DNA of 64,000 nucleotides from Solimonas fluminis. Its GTDB lineage: Bacteria; Pseudomonadota; Gammaproteobacteria; Nevskiales; Nevskiaceae. Location of the stretch: positions 248,001 to 312,000 of the forward strand of contig NZ_PSNW01000003.1 in NCBI RefSeq assembly GCF_002930645.1. The letters are read 5' to 3'. A program made the position numbers and the translations under genes. This document shows, piece after piece, positions 25,115-33,831 of this stretch. How positions within the stretch are numbered: the stretch's first letter is position 1; every line of letters starts with the position of its first letter. The notes beneath the pieces were generated by a model. The model searched no databases. It had not been told where the DNA came from and saw only the letters and a program-made list of their open reading frames with translations.

Positions 25115-25672
25115 TCAGAGCCTGGCCAGGCCCTGCAGGGCCGTCGCGGTATGGATGGTCATGGTCGACTCGCTGGATTTCCCCGCGGTGTCCGTGGCGA
25201 CGGCGCGCAAGCGGTAGCTGCCCCCCACCGCGTAGAGTTCCTCCTCGCGGCCCCCTACGGGCACCTGGAAGCGCCCGCAGGACGTGCCCAGCAATCGCAG
25301 CCGCGTGCCGGCGTAGACCAGGCGCGAATCGTCGGAGCGATCGGTTTCCGGGATCGGGATCTCGCGCACCACGCTGAGCGGCGCGATCCAGTCGCCGCTG
25401 GCGGTGGCGCAGCGGAAGGTGCCCTCCACGCTCAGGCGCAGGCTGGCCACGGCTACATCGTCTTCGGCACGGACCATGATCCGGAAGGGCGAACCGGGGT
25501 CACCCAGCAGTTCGGGCGAATCCTCCGGCAGGCGCTGCACCACGTCGGTGCCGGGCGCCGCGCTGCCCCAGGCCAGGCCCGGCTTGGCGCGGTCGAACAC
25601 CAGTGGGTCGGATGCGCTGCAGCCCGCGGCTCCCGCCAGCGCGACCGCCATGAAGCAGCTGGGTCGTTTCAT
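25115..25672 (-). CDS. Predicted lipoprotein of unknown function
   Basis: 185 residues. Signal peptide with lipobox A-G-A-A-G-C18 (AVALAGAAGC). The mature part is beta-rich: FRIMVRAEDDVAVASLRLSV and YRLRAVATDTAGKSSESTMT look like an immunoglobulin-like or cadherin-type fold with DDVAV and DTAGK loops. Two Cys in the mature region may pair. No neighbour suggests a role. Confidence 0.7.
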   Translation of the reverse strand: MKRPSCFMAVALAGAAGCSASDPLVFDRAKPGLAWGSAAPGTDVVQRLPEDSPELLGDPGSPFRIMVRAEDDVAVASLRLSVEGTFRCATASGDWIAPLSVVREIPIPETDRSDDSRLVYAGTRLRLLGTSCGRFQVPVGGREEELYAVGGSYRLRAVATDTAGKSSESTMTIHTATALQGLARL

Positions 25673-25837
25673 CGGTTTCTCCCCGTATCCGCGCCCTGGC
25701 TCGCAAGCCCCGCGCCAGCGAAAGCGCGGAACGAAAGCCGCGGCAAATCAGGGAGCTGCGGTGCAGTCCGCGCATGACGCTCTTGCGTTTTGCAGAGGCC
25801 GGCGCACAGGCGGCGGAAATCCGCATGCCGCCGGCGT

Positions 25838-26140
25838 TCAGGCCGCGCGCCGCTCCTCGCAGAGATCGTCGCGGATACGGCCGATCATCTCGATCATCGC
25901 CGCCCGCAGCACGCCCGGGGCGAGGCCGTAGTCGCGCCAGCCGTCGAGGATCGTCCAGTCCTGCAGCAGCGCCAGCAGCTTGCGCAGGCGCTCCGAGGTA
26001 CGCGGAGAACGGGAGTGCTGGTCATGCAGTTGATGGCAGATGGCCAGCGCGCGCTCCAGCGCGGCTCCGCCGGCACCGGGCTCCGCCCTTGCCATGCGGT
26101 CCAGTTCCTGACACAGGGAAGCAGCGGCTCTTTCATCCAT
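25838..26140 (-). CDS. 100-aa protein of unknown function (paralogue B)
   Basis: 100 residues, MDERAAASLCQELDRMARAE.... It is the same length as paralogue A (23165-23467), both begin MDE, and Cys10 and Cys94 match in position. The middle differs more (extra Cys35, DQHSRSPRTSERLRKLLALL). The two copies flank a lipase, two small genes and a lipoprotein and lie on the same strand about 2.7 kb apart. Confidence 0.7.
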   Translation of the reverse strand: MDERAAASLCQELDRMARAEPGAGGAALERALAICHQLHDQHSRSPRTSERLRKLLALLQDWTILDGWRDYGLAPGVLRAAMIEMIGRIRDDLCEERRAA

Positions 26141-26377
26141 GAAAGCTCTCCTTGCGAACCTCTACTCTGCCGGCCACGGCGGACTGTCGCAAGACCTGGC
26201 GCATCGCTCGGAGCTGCTTCGGATTTCTGCAGGAAAAAGCGCGCTCCCCGTGCAGAATGCGGCGATGCCTTTCGGCCGCTTTCGGGAGATCGCGCACAGA
26301 AACCGCGCCGCATCGGCGTCAGAATGCCTTCCATCGGGGACGTTCTCATACGCCCCGATCGCCGAAGGGAATCCACC

Positions 26378-26566
26378 ATGAGAACCCGCGCTCCGCAGCA
26401 CCGCATCCCGTTGCCGCTCACCCTGATGAGTCGCCCGCGGCGTTCGCGCAGCAAAGGGCTCGCCGCCGCGACGGGCCTTGCCGCCCTACTGCTGGCGGCC
26501 AGCTTTTACGCGCAGGAACCGGCCCGCAGCGGCCAGGCTGCCGCGCCCTTGCTGGCGACGCGCTAG
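26378..26566 (+). CDS. Small predicted membrane protein
   Basis: 62 residues: a basic N-terminus (SRPRRSRSKG), one hydrophobic helix LAAATGLAALLLAASFY, and a short tail. A GAAGGGA sequence lies 8 nt before the ATG. Nothing else supports it, so it may be spurious. Confidence 0.4.
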   Translation: MRTRAPQHRIPLPLTLMSRPRRSRSKGLAAATGLAALLLAASFYAQEPARSGQAAAPLLATR

Positions 26567-26592
26567 AGCCCCCGCGTTCCCCTGCCGCTCGC

Positions 26593-27204
26593 TCAGGCCG
26601 CCAGGCACGGCCGATGGGCCTCGCAGCCGTAATGGCCTGCAGGCTCCCGCCCGCGGGGCGCCAGAAGACCCAGGGCACGCCTGGGCGAAACCAGCTGCCC
26701 GGCCAGGCAGGCATTGAACTGCCAGAAGAAACTGCCGCGGCGGAACTGCGCCCGGGCCTCGCGCACTGCGCCCGGCAAGCGCCGGCTGCGCAGCCCGGTG
26801 ACATCCATCCAGGCGCCCACCTGCAGCAGGCCCGCCGTCTCGCCCAATTCCCAGCGCGGCAGCAGCTGCATGTGGAAGTCGATGGCCTCCATCGCCGGCA
26901 CGATGCGCGCCGCCGTCCAGCCCCGCGCCAGCAGGAAGGGCTTCATCGCTCCCGAGCTGCTGAAGGTGAAGGCCCGATCTGCACGGTACTGCGGCGCCAC
27001 CAGCCCCAGGTCGTGGAACAGACAGGCCATGGCCAGCTGCTCAGGGTCGCAGCGAATGCCGAAACGCTCGGCGTAGCGCCGTGCCAGGAAATGCGTGCGC
27101 AGCGTGTGGTGGAACAGGCGGTCGTCGAAGGCGGCGCGCACCAGCGCGCCGGCCTCGGCGACGATGCGGGTGTCGGGCATCTGCGCCCGGAGCAATGCGT
27201 CCAT
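26593..27204 (-). CDS. HD-domain protein, cyanamide hydratase-like
   Basis: 203 residues. The HD motif is ACLFHDLGLV, with upstream H in FHHTLRTHFLARRYAER and later ME(A)IDFH. This pattern matches small HD phosphohydrolases of the cyanamide hydratase/isonitrile-type group (a family inference from memory). Met at 27204 was chosen over 27252 because the extra 16 residues are low-complexity. It lies in a minus-strand set with a nitrilase, which points to C-N triple bond chemistry. Confidence 0.7.
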   Translation of the reverse strand: MDALLRAQMPDTRIVAEAGALVRAAFDDRLFHHTLRTHFLARRYAERFGIRCDPEQLAMACLFHDLGLVAPQYRADRAFTFSSSGAMKPFLLARGWTAARIVPAMEAIDFHMQLLPRWELGETAGLLQVGAWMDVTGLRSRRLPGAVREARAQFRRGSFFWQFNACLAGQLVSPRRALGLLAPRGREPAGHYGCEAHRPCLAA

Positions 27205-27273
27205 CGTTCGGCCTCGTGCAGAAGGAATCGGCACAAGGCTAGGCGCCGCCATCCGGCGGCGCCTTGATATTTA

Positions 27274-27726
27274 TCAAGCCGCGAACAGGATCGGCTTCAG
27301 GAATCCCGCGAAGAGCACCAGGAAGCCGCCGACCTCGCCCGCGATCAGCGCCACCATGTAGAGCGTGATGAAGGCGCCGGGCAGCGTCGCGGCACCGAGG
27401 CGGTGCGGACGGCGCAGCTGGTTGTCGGTGTCGCGCAGCATGCCGTGGACGGCATACATCATCACCGCCGAGGCGAAGAAGACGATGGGCACCGCCACGG
27501 CCCAGGCGTTCACGGCCGCTGGCCAGGCGCTGAGCTTGGCGAACTCGGCCAACACCAGGCAGGCGAAGGCGTACATCAGCGCAGTGCGGTGGCAGATGTC
27601 GACATACACCGGCGCCTGCGCGTCCGGGCTGTTCATCATGCAGCGGTATTTCCAGATGCCGGTGAGAAGGCCGGTGAGGAAGAACAGGCCGCAGCCAAGC
27701 TGGGCGATCTGTACGGCGGTCAGCAT
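27274..27726 (-). CDS. Four-helix inner-membrane protein of unknown function
   Basis: 150 residues with four hydrophobic helices (AQLGCGLFFLTGLLTGIWKY, TALMYAFACLVLAEFAKL, WAVAVPIVFFASAVMMYAVH, ALIAGEVGGFLVLFAGFL). It contains YVDICHRTALMY and HGMLRDTDNQ. It lies between the HD and nitrilase genes, 31 nt from the nitrilase stop, so all three are likely co-transcribed. It could be a transporter for the nitrile-type substrate, but this is speculative. Confidence 0.7.
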   Translation of the reverse strand: MLTAVQIAQLGCGLFFLTGLLTGIWKYRCMMNSPDAQAPVYVDICHRTALMYAFACLVLAEFAKLSAWPAAVNAWAVAVPIVFFASAVMMYAVHGMLRDTDNQLRRPHRLGAATLPGAFITLYMVALIAGEVGGFLVLFAGFLKPILFAA

Positions 27727-27757
27727 GTCTGCGGTCCCTTCGTGTCGTTGGAATGGT

Positions 27758-28720
27758 TCAGGCCGCGGCGCGCTGCCGCGAACGGTAGAAGCTCTTGCCG
27801 CAGGCATTCTGCTGGTGCCAGTAGGCCTTGTGCAGCAGGGTCAGCGGCGGAATCCAGAAGCGGCTCTCGTCCAGCGGCGTCACCGGCGCCTGCGCCCCCA
27901 GGCGGATCTCGGCGCTGACGATGCCCGGTCCTTCGGCCGTGTTGCGGCGCGCCAGCACGCGGCCGGCGGCATCCACGATCTGGGTGGCGCCGACGAACTC
28001 GGAGGCGTGGGCCACGCTGAGCCGCGTGCCCGGCAGCAGCAGGAAGCGGCTGCGGAAGCGGCCGCAGTGCGAGGCATGCAGCACCGGCACGCCGAGCCGC
28101 CTGGCGAATTCCACCGGCGCTTCCTCGGAGAAGCCGCGGTTGATCTCGTGCAGCGGCCGCAGCAGCGGCGTCAGCAGCGGCCAGTTGGAGGGAATGGTCC
28201 ACCAGTGGTTGCCGGTCATCGCCAGGCCGATGCGGCCGCGCAGGCGCTTCACGGTCTGCGTGCGGATCAGCTCCCAGCACACCGCGGCACCGACACCGCC
28301 GAGGTCTGTATCCATGAAGCCGTCATCGTCGCCGGGCTCGTAGAAGCAGTTCTCCCACATCGTCGGCAGGTCCTTGTCATGGCTGAACCAGCGGCCGTCC
28401 GGCTGCACGAAGAAATAGGTGTTGTACACGCCGCCGCCGCGCCGCAGCACCATGGAGCCTCCGATGTAGCCGCGGTGCCGCTGCGCCAGCCCGATCATCA
28501 TCTCCAGCGCGGTGTTGTTCCGCTCGTCGACGGCCTGGTCATGGAACGGCTCGTCGTAGTACACCGGAGAGGCGAAGAACTCCGGCAGCGCGACGATGCG
28601 GGCACCGGCGGCGAAGGCCTGTTCCGCATATCCGCGAGCATCGCGCAGGTTGCCCGCCAAATCGCCGGGGCGCCCCTGCAGTTGCACCGCGGCTACCTGG
28701 ATCGGATCGGGAGACATCAT
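27758..28720 (-). CDS. Nitrilase/carbon-nitrogen hydrolase family protein
   Basis: 320 residues. Catalytic triad: E47 (ALPEFFAS), K116 (SHDKDLPT) and C148 (AAVCWELIR). The extended insert WENCFYEPGDDDG after Lys and TGNHWWTIP after Cys indicate an amidase or nitrilase-like branch that is not one of the well-known types. Met1 or Met2 could be the start. The AraC-type regulator 50 bp away is divergent, which suggests substrate-inducible expression. Confidence 0.85.
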   Translation of the reverse strand: MMSPDPIQVAAVQLQGRPGDLAGNLRDARGYAEQAFAAGARIVALPEFFASPVYYDEPFHDQAVDERNNTALEMMIGLAQRHRGYIGGSMVLRRGGGVYNTYFFVQPDGRWFSHDKDLPTMWENCFYEPGDDDGFMDTDLGGVGAAVCWELIRTQTVKRLRGRIGLAMTGNHWWTIPSNWPLLTPLLRPLHEINRGFSEEAPVEFARRLGVPVLHASHCGRFRSRFLLLPGTRLSVAHASEFVGATQIVDAAGRVLARRNTAEGPGIVSAEIRLGAQAPVTPLDESRFWIPPLTLLHKAYWHQQNACGKSFYRSRQRAAA

Positions 28721-28770
28721 GGCGGCTGGACTCGACTTGGCCTGGGATGCCGCGCAATCTACCCGGCGCC

Positions 28771-29571
28771 ATGCCCCGACACTTGCCCAAACCGGCTGCC
28801 GCCCCCCCGGAGCCCTCTCCCCTCATCTGCCTATGGCCCGAGCGCCTGCTGTTCGTGGGCCGCCTGGGCGAGGTGGCGCCGCACCGCCACGCCGCCACGG
28901 TGCTGCTGGTGGCGCTGCAGGGCGAGGTGCGCGTCCGGCTGTCCGCCGAGCGCTCCTGGCGGCAGGCGCAGACCGCGCTGGTGCCGGCCGGCTGCATGCA
29001 CGCCCTGGACCTGCGCGGCGGCATCACCGCCGTCTACTACAACGATCCGCACCGCCCCTTCCACCCCGCGATGTCGGCGCGTGACGCCCGCGAGCCGGCC
29101 TTCGAGTTGCCCGGCGGCGCGGCGCTGCGCCAGGCCCTGCAGGACCTCCACGAAGCCCCGGCCCAGGGCGGCGCGGCCCTGGAGCAGGTATTGGCCGATA
29201 GCCTGGGGCGCTACTCTCCCTCCCCGTTGCTCGACGCACGCGTGGAAGCGACCATCCGCCTGATGCAGGCCGACCTCGGCGAGAACCTGCCGCTGGCCGC
29301 GCTGGCGGAGGCCAGTACCTTGTCGCCCAGCCGCCTGCAGCACCTGTTCCAGGACCAGACCGGCGTGCCGCTGCGCCGCTTCCGCATCTGGATCCGCTTC
29401 CGCCGCGCACTGGAGCGCATCGCCGCCGGCGCATCGCTGACCACGGCCGCCTTCGACGCCGGCTTCGCCAGCTCCACCCACTTCAGCCATGCCTTCAAGG
29501 CCATGTTCGGCGTGTCCCCGGCCAGCGTCCTGGCGGGCGCCAGCGCCCCGCTGATCCTGGCCCGGCCCTGA
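28771..29571 (+). CDS. AraC-family transcriptional regulator
   Basis: About 266 residues (an upstream ATG at 28747 would add 8). The N-terminal cupin-like sensor (VGRLGEVAPHRHAATVLLVA) and C-terminal double HTH (LPLAALAEASTLSPSRLQHL and LTTAAFDAGFASSTHFSHAF) are both intact. It is divergent from the nitrilase gene with 50-60 bp between, so it likely controls the nitrilase/membrane protein/HD gene set. Confidence 0.85.
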   Translation: MPRHLPKPAAAPPEPSPLICLWPERLLFVGRLGEVAPHRHAATVLLVALQGEVRVRLSAERSWRQAQTALVPAGCMHALDLRGGITAVYYNDPHRPFHPAMSARDAREPAFELPGGAALRQALQDLHEAPAQGGAALEQVLADSLGRYSPSPLLDARVEATIRLMQADLGENLPLAALAEASTLSPSRLQHLFQDQTGVPLRRFRIWIRFRRALERIAAGASLTTAAFDAGFASSTHFSHAFKAMFGVSPASVLAGASAPLILARP

Positions 29572-29704
29572 CGAATCCGGGGTCCAAGCGCGACTTTTTC
29601 CTCGTTTTCACCTCGAATATGACGAGCGCGAGGTGACAACCCCCGCGGGCCCCGGGTTAGGTTCTTCATTGCCGCCGGGGGGCGGCGCCATAGGGAGAGC
29701 GGTC

Positions 29705-30820
29705 ATGCGCCTGGCGACCTTCAACGTCGAGAACATGTTCCAGCGGGCCAAGGTGATGAACCTGGACGACTGGAAGGACGGCAAGACCGTACTCCAGGAC
29801 TACGCCCAGCTCAACGAGCTGATCCAGGAGCCGGTCTACAGCGCGGCGACCAAGAAGAAGATCCTGACGATCATGCAGCGCCACAAGGGCCTGATCGCCA
29901 ATGGCGCCAGCGCCTACATCCGCCTGCGCGACATCCGCGGCAAGTTCCTGCGCAAGCCCAAGGGACAGGCGGCTCAGGTGGAGGCCTCCGGCCGCCTGGA
30001 CTGGATCGGCTGGTTCGAGCTGGTGACCGAGGCGGTGAAGGAGACCGCCACCGAGAACACCGCCCGCATCGTGGACCTGCTGCGCGCCGACGTGCTCTGC
30101 GTGGTGGAGGCCGAGGACCGCACCGGCCTGCGCCGCTTCAACGACGACGTGCTGCCCGGCGTCACCGCCAAGCCCTACGCGCACGTCATGCTGATCGACG
30201 GCAACGACGACCGCGGCATCGACGCGGGCCTGATGAGCCATGAGGGCTACGACATCGTCTCCATGTGCAGCCACGTCGATGACGAGGACGTCGAGGGCCG
30301 CGTGTTCAGCCGCGACTGCGCCGAGTACGAGATCGAGACGCCCCAGGGCAACCGCCTGCTGGTGCTGGTCAACCACTTCAAGAGCAAGGGCTACGGCGGT
30401 GCCGCGGCCTCGGCCGAGAAACGCCGCCGCCAGGCCGCCCGCGTGCGCGAGATCTACGAGCTTCGCGTCAAGCAGGGCTTCAAGTACATCGCCATCGCCG
30501 GCGACCTCAACGAAACCCCCGATGAACCGCCGATGGACCCGCTGCTGCGCAACGGCTCCGACCTGGTCGACGTCATGGCCCACGGGAAGTTCGAGGGCGA
30601 CGGCCGCGAGGGCACGCACGGCAATGGCACCGCCTCGGCCAAGCTGGACTACATCCTGATGTCGCCGAAGCTGGCCGCCAGGGTCAGCGCCGGAGGCATC
30701 GAGCGCCGCGGCGTCTGGGGCGGCAAGAACGGCACCCTGTTCCCGCACCTGCCCACCATGCTCAGCGAGAAGGATGCCGCCTCCGACCATGCGGCCCTGT
30801 GGGTGGACTTCGACGTCTGA
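29705..30820 (+). CDS. Endonuclease/exonuclease/phosphatase (EEP) family protein
   Basis: 371 residues, cytosolic. EEP core residues are visible: RLATFNVENMF at the start, a metal-binding Glu in VVEAEDRTGL, LVNHFKSKGYG, AIAGDLNETPDE and the terminal SDHAALWVDF. Substrate may be DNA or a phosphorylated small molecule. No signal peptide is seen. It stands alone, 50 nt before pncC. Confidence 0.85.
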   Translation: MRLATFNVENMFQRAKVMNLDDWKDGKTVLQDYAQLNELIQEPVYSAATKKKILTIMQRHKGLIANGASAYIRLRDIRGKFLRKPKGQAAQVEASGRLDWIGWFELVTEAVKETATENTARIVDLLRADVLCVVEAEDRTGLRRFNDDVLPGVTAKPYAHVMLIDGNDDRGIDAGLMSHEGYDIVSMCSHVDDEDVEGRVFSRDCAEYEIETPQGNRLLVLVNHFKSKGYGGAAASAEKRRRQAARVREIYELRVKQGFKYIAIAGDLNETPDEPPMDPLLRNGSDLVDVMAHGKFEGDGREGTHGNGTASAKLDYILMSPKLAARVSAGGIERRGVWGGKNGTLFPHLPTMLSEKDAASDHAALWVDFDV

Positions 30821-30868
30821 GGGCCAATCCCGCTAGCATCGCGCCTCACCTGCCGTCACGAGAAGCGC

Positions 30869-31384
30869 ATGCGCGACATCCTGGTCCTGGGCCGCGAGGC
30901 CGGCCTGCTGTTGAAGGAACGCGGCGAGAAGATCGCCGTGGCCGAGACCTCCGCGGGCGGCCTGATCGCGGCCAGCCTGCTGGCCCAGCCCGGCGCCTCG
31001 GCCTACTTCGCCGGCGGCGCCATCACCTACTCCGCCCGCGCCATCCGCGGCCTGGTCGGCATCTCCACCGACGAGATGCGCGAGCGCGGCATCCGCTCCA
31101 GCTCGGAGCCCTATGCGCAATGGCTGGCGGAAGCGGTGCGGGCCAAGCATGGGCGCATCGCCTGGGGCCTGGCGGAGACCGGCGCGGCCGGGCCGCAGGG
31201 GAATCCCTATGGCGATCCCGCCGGCCATACCTGCCTGGCGGTCCACGGTCCGTTGCAGCTCGTGCGCACGCTGCGCACCGGGGCCGACGACCGCGTGGAG
31301 AACATGTGGGCCTTCGCCGAAGCGGCGCTGGCGCTGCTGGTGGAGGCACTGGAGACGGCGCCAAGGTGGGTGAAGGAGAAGTAG
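30869..31384 (+). CDS. pncC: Nicotinamide-nucleotide amidohydrolase (CinA C-terminal domain)
   Basis: 171 residues, the stand-alone CinA C-terminal domain. It hydrolyses NMN to nicotinate mononucleotide and ammonia in pyridine nucleotide salvage. Motifs: KIAVAETSAGGLIAASLLA near the N-terminus, GGAITYSARA, and AETGAAGPQGNPYGDPAG. Length and motifs are canonical for PncC. Confidence 0.82.
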   Translation: MRDILVLGREAGLLLKERGEKIAVAETSAGGLIAASLLAQPGASAYFAGGAITYSARAIRGLVGISTDEMRERGIRSSSEPYAQWLAEAVRAKHGRIAWGLAETGAAGPQGNPYGDPAGHTCLAVHGPLQLVRTLRTGADDRVENMWAFAEAALALLVEALETAPRWVKEK

Positions 31385-31396
31385 CCCGCCTGAAGA

Positions 31397-31471
31397 CCGT
31401 TCGTGCTGGGCTTGTCGAAGCATGAACGGTCCGCCAGCCGAACCGGTCGCCCTTCGACAGGCTCAGGGCGA
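31397..31471. repeat. REP-like dispersed inverted repeat pair
   Basis: Unit 1 (31397-31429) is flanked by CCGTTC/GAACGG and contains CTTGTCGAAG. Unit 2 (31447-31471) is flanked by TCGCCCT/AGGGCGA and contains the inverse CTTCGACAGG. Paired units of this kind are common extragenic repeats in high-GC Proteobacteria. It lies between the converging pncC and iron-uptake genes. Confidence 0.65.
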
Positions 31472-31493
31472 AAGTTTCAGAGGCAGGGATGGA

Positions 31494-31661
31494 TCAATGC
31501 CGCTCCACCCCGTAGCGCCAGCCGCCTACCGCCAGCGGCAGCGCCGCCAGCGCAAGGAAGGCCCCGTCCCAGCCCGAATCCACCAGCAGCATGCCGATGA
31601 TGCCGGCGACGCTCAGCAGCGCCATGGCCAGCACCCGCCAGAGGGTTTTGCGGGCCCTCAT
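31494..31661 (-). CDS. Small membrane protein, iron-uptake operon
   Basis: 55 residues. Two hydrophobic helices (VLAMALLSVAGIIGMLLVDS and AFLALAALPLAVGGW) and an N-terminal RARK start. It overlaps the PepSY gene stop by 4 nt (ATGA). Short DUF3649/DUF3325-like proteins with this size often end siderophore or haem receptor operons, but that link is from memory. Confidence 0.65.
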   Translation of the reverse strand: MRARKTLWRVLAMALLSVAGIIGMLLVDSGWDGAFLALAALPLAVGGWRYGVERH

Positions 31662-32824
31662 GCCGGTACTCCGTCGGGCAGCGGGAGGCGCTTGCGGCGG
31701 CGGTCCCACCACAGCCAGGCGCCGTTGGCGGTGATGAACAGCGTCAGCCAGGTACAGGCGGTCCACAGCAGTTTCAGCGCCAGGCCACCGTAGTCGCCGA
31801 AATGCAGCGGCTGCGACAGCGAGATCAGCTTGATGTAGCCGGGAACCCGGGGAACGATCGGCACCTCGCCGGTCTTCGCATCCACGATCACCACGCGGAA
31901 CAGGCGCTCGTCCACGCCCTCGCTGCCGACCAGCAGCGCGGTGTAGTGGCGCGGCGTGGAGAACTCCGTGAGCGGGTAGATCATCGTACTCACCGTCCAG
32001 CCCTGCGGCGCCGCGGCCTGCGCGATGGCATAGGCGCGGTCCACGCCCACCGGCGGATGACGCGCATCCACCGGCTCCATGCGCTCGGCCTCGGCGCGCA
32101 GCGGCCCCAGCTCGGTCATCTGCCAGATGCCGATAGCCACGGAGTTGAAGCCCAGCAGGAAGCCGGTGACGGTCACCACCAGCGCCCAGCCCAGCACCAG
32201 GGCGCCGATGAAGTGGTGCAGGTCCAGCTGCAGCAGGCGCGCGCCCTTGCCGCGGCGCAGGACGCCGAAGGCGATGCGCCGCACATAGGGCGCATAGACC
32301 ACGATGCCGGACAGCAGCGACAGCAACACCAGCAGCGCGATCAGCGCCCCCACCAGTTCGCCGGCGGGGCCGAGGAACCACTCCGCATGCAGCTCCAGCA
32401 GCAAGCCCGTGAAGGTCATGCCCGGATCGGGATCGCCCGCCGGCTGCGCCGTGACCAGGTCGGTGAAGCGGACCTTGGCATCCTCGAAGCTCCTTGCTCC
32501 CCGGGGCCCCGTCACCACCAGCATCACGCCGGGATGGTGTTCCGGGTCCAGGCCGGTGCTGAGCACGCGCTCGCCGGGATACGCCGCCAGCACGTTGGCG
32601 ATGGACTCCGAGGCCGGCCGCTGCGGCGTCTCGGCCGCATGCTGCGACACCGGCACCGTGCCCAGGGCCTCGTCGATCTCCTCGTGGAAGATCAGCACCG
32701 TGCCGGTGAGGCACAGGATCAGGAAGGGAATCGTTGCGATCAGGCTGGTCCAGCGGTGCAGCCAGAGGTTGAAGCGGAACCAGCGGCCTGGGCCGCTGTT
32801 GCCGGCTGGGGTGGCGGTATTCAT
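31658..32824 (-). CDS. PepSY-associated transmembrane protein (PiuB-like)
   Basis: 388 residues. Membrane helices at about 28-50, 165-190, 215-240 and 355-375, with two periplasmic PepSY-like regions. The start WLHRWTSLIATIPFLILCLT and GTVLIFHEEIDE are typical of PepSY_TM proteins found with TonB receptors, proposed to act as inner-membrane iron reductases or permeases. It overlaps the PNPOx-like gene by 1 nt. Confidence 0.85.
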   Translation of the reverse strand: MNTATPAGNSGPGRWFRFNLWLHRWTSLIATIPFLILCLTGTVLIFHEEIDEALGTVPVSQHAAETPQRPASESIANVLAAYPGERVLSTGLDPEHHPGVMLVVTGPRGARSFEDAKVRFTDLVTAQPAGDPDPGMTFTGLLLELHAEWFLGPAGELVGALIALLVLLSLLSGIVVYAPYVRRIAFGVLRRGKGARLLQLDLHHFIGALVLGWALVVTVTGFLLGFNSVAIGIWQMTELGPLRAEAERMEPVDARHPPVGVDRAYAIAQAAAPQGWTVSTMIYPLTEFSTPRHYTALLVGSEGVDERLFRVVIVDAKTGEVPIVPRVPGYIKLISLSQPLHFGDYGGLALKLLWTACTWLTLFITANGAWLWWDRRRKRLPLPDGVPA

Positions 32825-33831
32825 CAGTAGAGATTCTTCTGGTAGTCGTCTTTCAGCGTCTTTTCCATCAGGCCCGGCAGCTTCAGCGCGGTGCGCGCCA
32901 CGCCGGCCATCAGGCCGCCCGACTTGCTGTGCAGCACATGCGCCTTGAAGATCGCCGCCGGATCCAGGTCCTGCGCCGCCGGCTGTGCCGGCCAGGGCTG
33001 CGCCCGCGCCAGCGCGGCGCTGTCGTAGAGTTCCAGCCGCGGCTGCGCGACGCAGGTGGCCAGCTTGGGCAGGCGTTCGGCGACGGTGAAGAGCGACCGC
33101 ATCGCCGCATCGGTGGTCAGGCGAGCCGGCCCCGCCAGCCGCACGACGCGATGGCTGCCCGGGACCAGCACCGCTGCGGCCACCTGCGGCTGCGCCAGGA
33201 TGTTGCGGAAGCTGTCGACGCGGCGATTGCCCGGCCGGTCCGCGAACCAGGCGTCGCCGCCGCGCATTTGCAGCATCGCCCCGCGCGGATCGCCCTTGGG
33301 GCTGACGTCGGCCCAGCCCTGCGGGTCCACCGTCGCCAGCGCCATGAAGCGGCTGGCGTCGACGAAGGCCGGGGCCTCGCCGGGAACATCGCCGCCCGGC
33401 TCGCCCTTCCAGAAGTCCGAGCGCATCAGCGCCTTGGCGCAATGCAGGTAGCACTCGCGCACCGATATCCCGGCGAAGCCCTCCGCCACCGACTCGACCT
33501 GGCCATTGACGCGCAGCGTCTCGCAGAGGCTGGGCGACAGGAACAGCCCGCCGAAGCCCAGGCCCGGCTGCGCCAGCTCCGGATGATCCAGCAGCGCCAG
33601 CGGAATGCGCAGCCGTTGCGCGTCCGGCGCCTGCACGAAGCCAGGCTCGCCGCCGCCGAGCGTGATGCCGATGGCGCGGCCGTCGCCACAGGCGGCGAAC
33701 AGCAGCGGCGAGGTCTGCAGCCAGCGCCGCGAAGCGGCATCGAGGAAGTCGATGACCTTGAGGTCGCGCGGCCCCGGCACCTTGCCGACCACGGCCTCCA
33801 GCGCGGGGAGAGTCTCGATACGCTCAGTCAT
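32824..33831 (-). CDS. Pyridoxamine 5'-phosphate oxidase-family (split-barrel FMN/haem-binding) protein
   Basis: 335 residues. A PNPOx-like segment, FMALATVDPQGWADVSPKGD, followed by GNRRVDSFRNILAQPQVAAA, is characteristic of the flavin-binding split barrel. A Cys cluster appears in VRECYLHCAKAL. In this genetic setting (TonB receptor, PepSY) it likely reduces or degrades an iron chelate or haem. The precise reaction is not readable. Confidence 0.8.
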   Translation of the reverse strand: MTERIETLPALEAVVGKVPGPRDLKVIDFLDAASRRWLQTSPLLFAACGDGRAIGITLGGGEPGFVQAPDAQRLRIPLALLDHPELAQPGLGFGGLFLSPSLCETLRVNGQVESVAEGFAGISVRECYLHCAKALMRSDFWKGEPGGDVPGEAPAFVDASRFMALATVDPQGWADVSPKGDPRGAMLQMRGGDAWFADRPGNRRVDSFRNILAQPQVAAAVLVPGSHRVVRLAGPARLTTDAAMRSLFTVAERLPKLATCVAQPRLELYDSAALARAQPWPAQPAAQDLDPAAIFKAHVLHSKSGGLMAGVARTALKLPGLMEKTLKDDYQKNLY

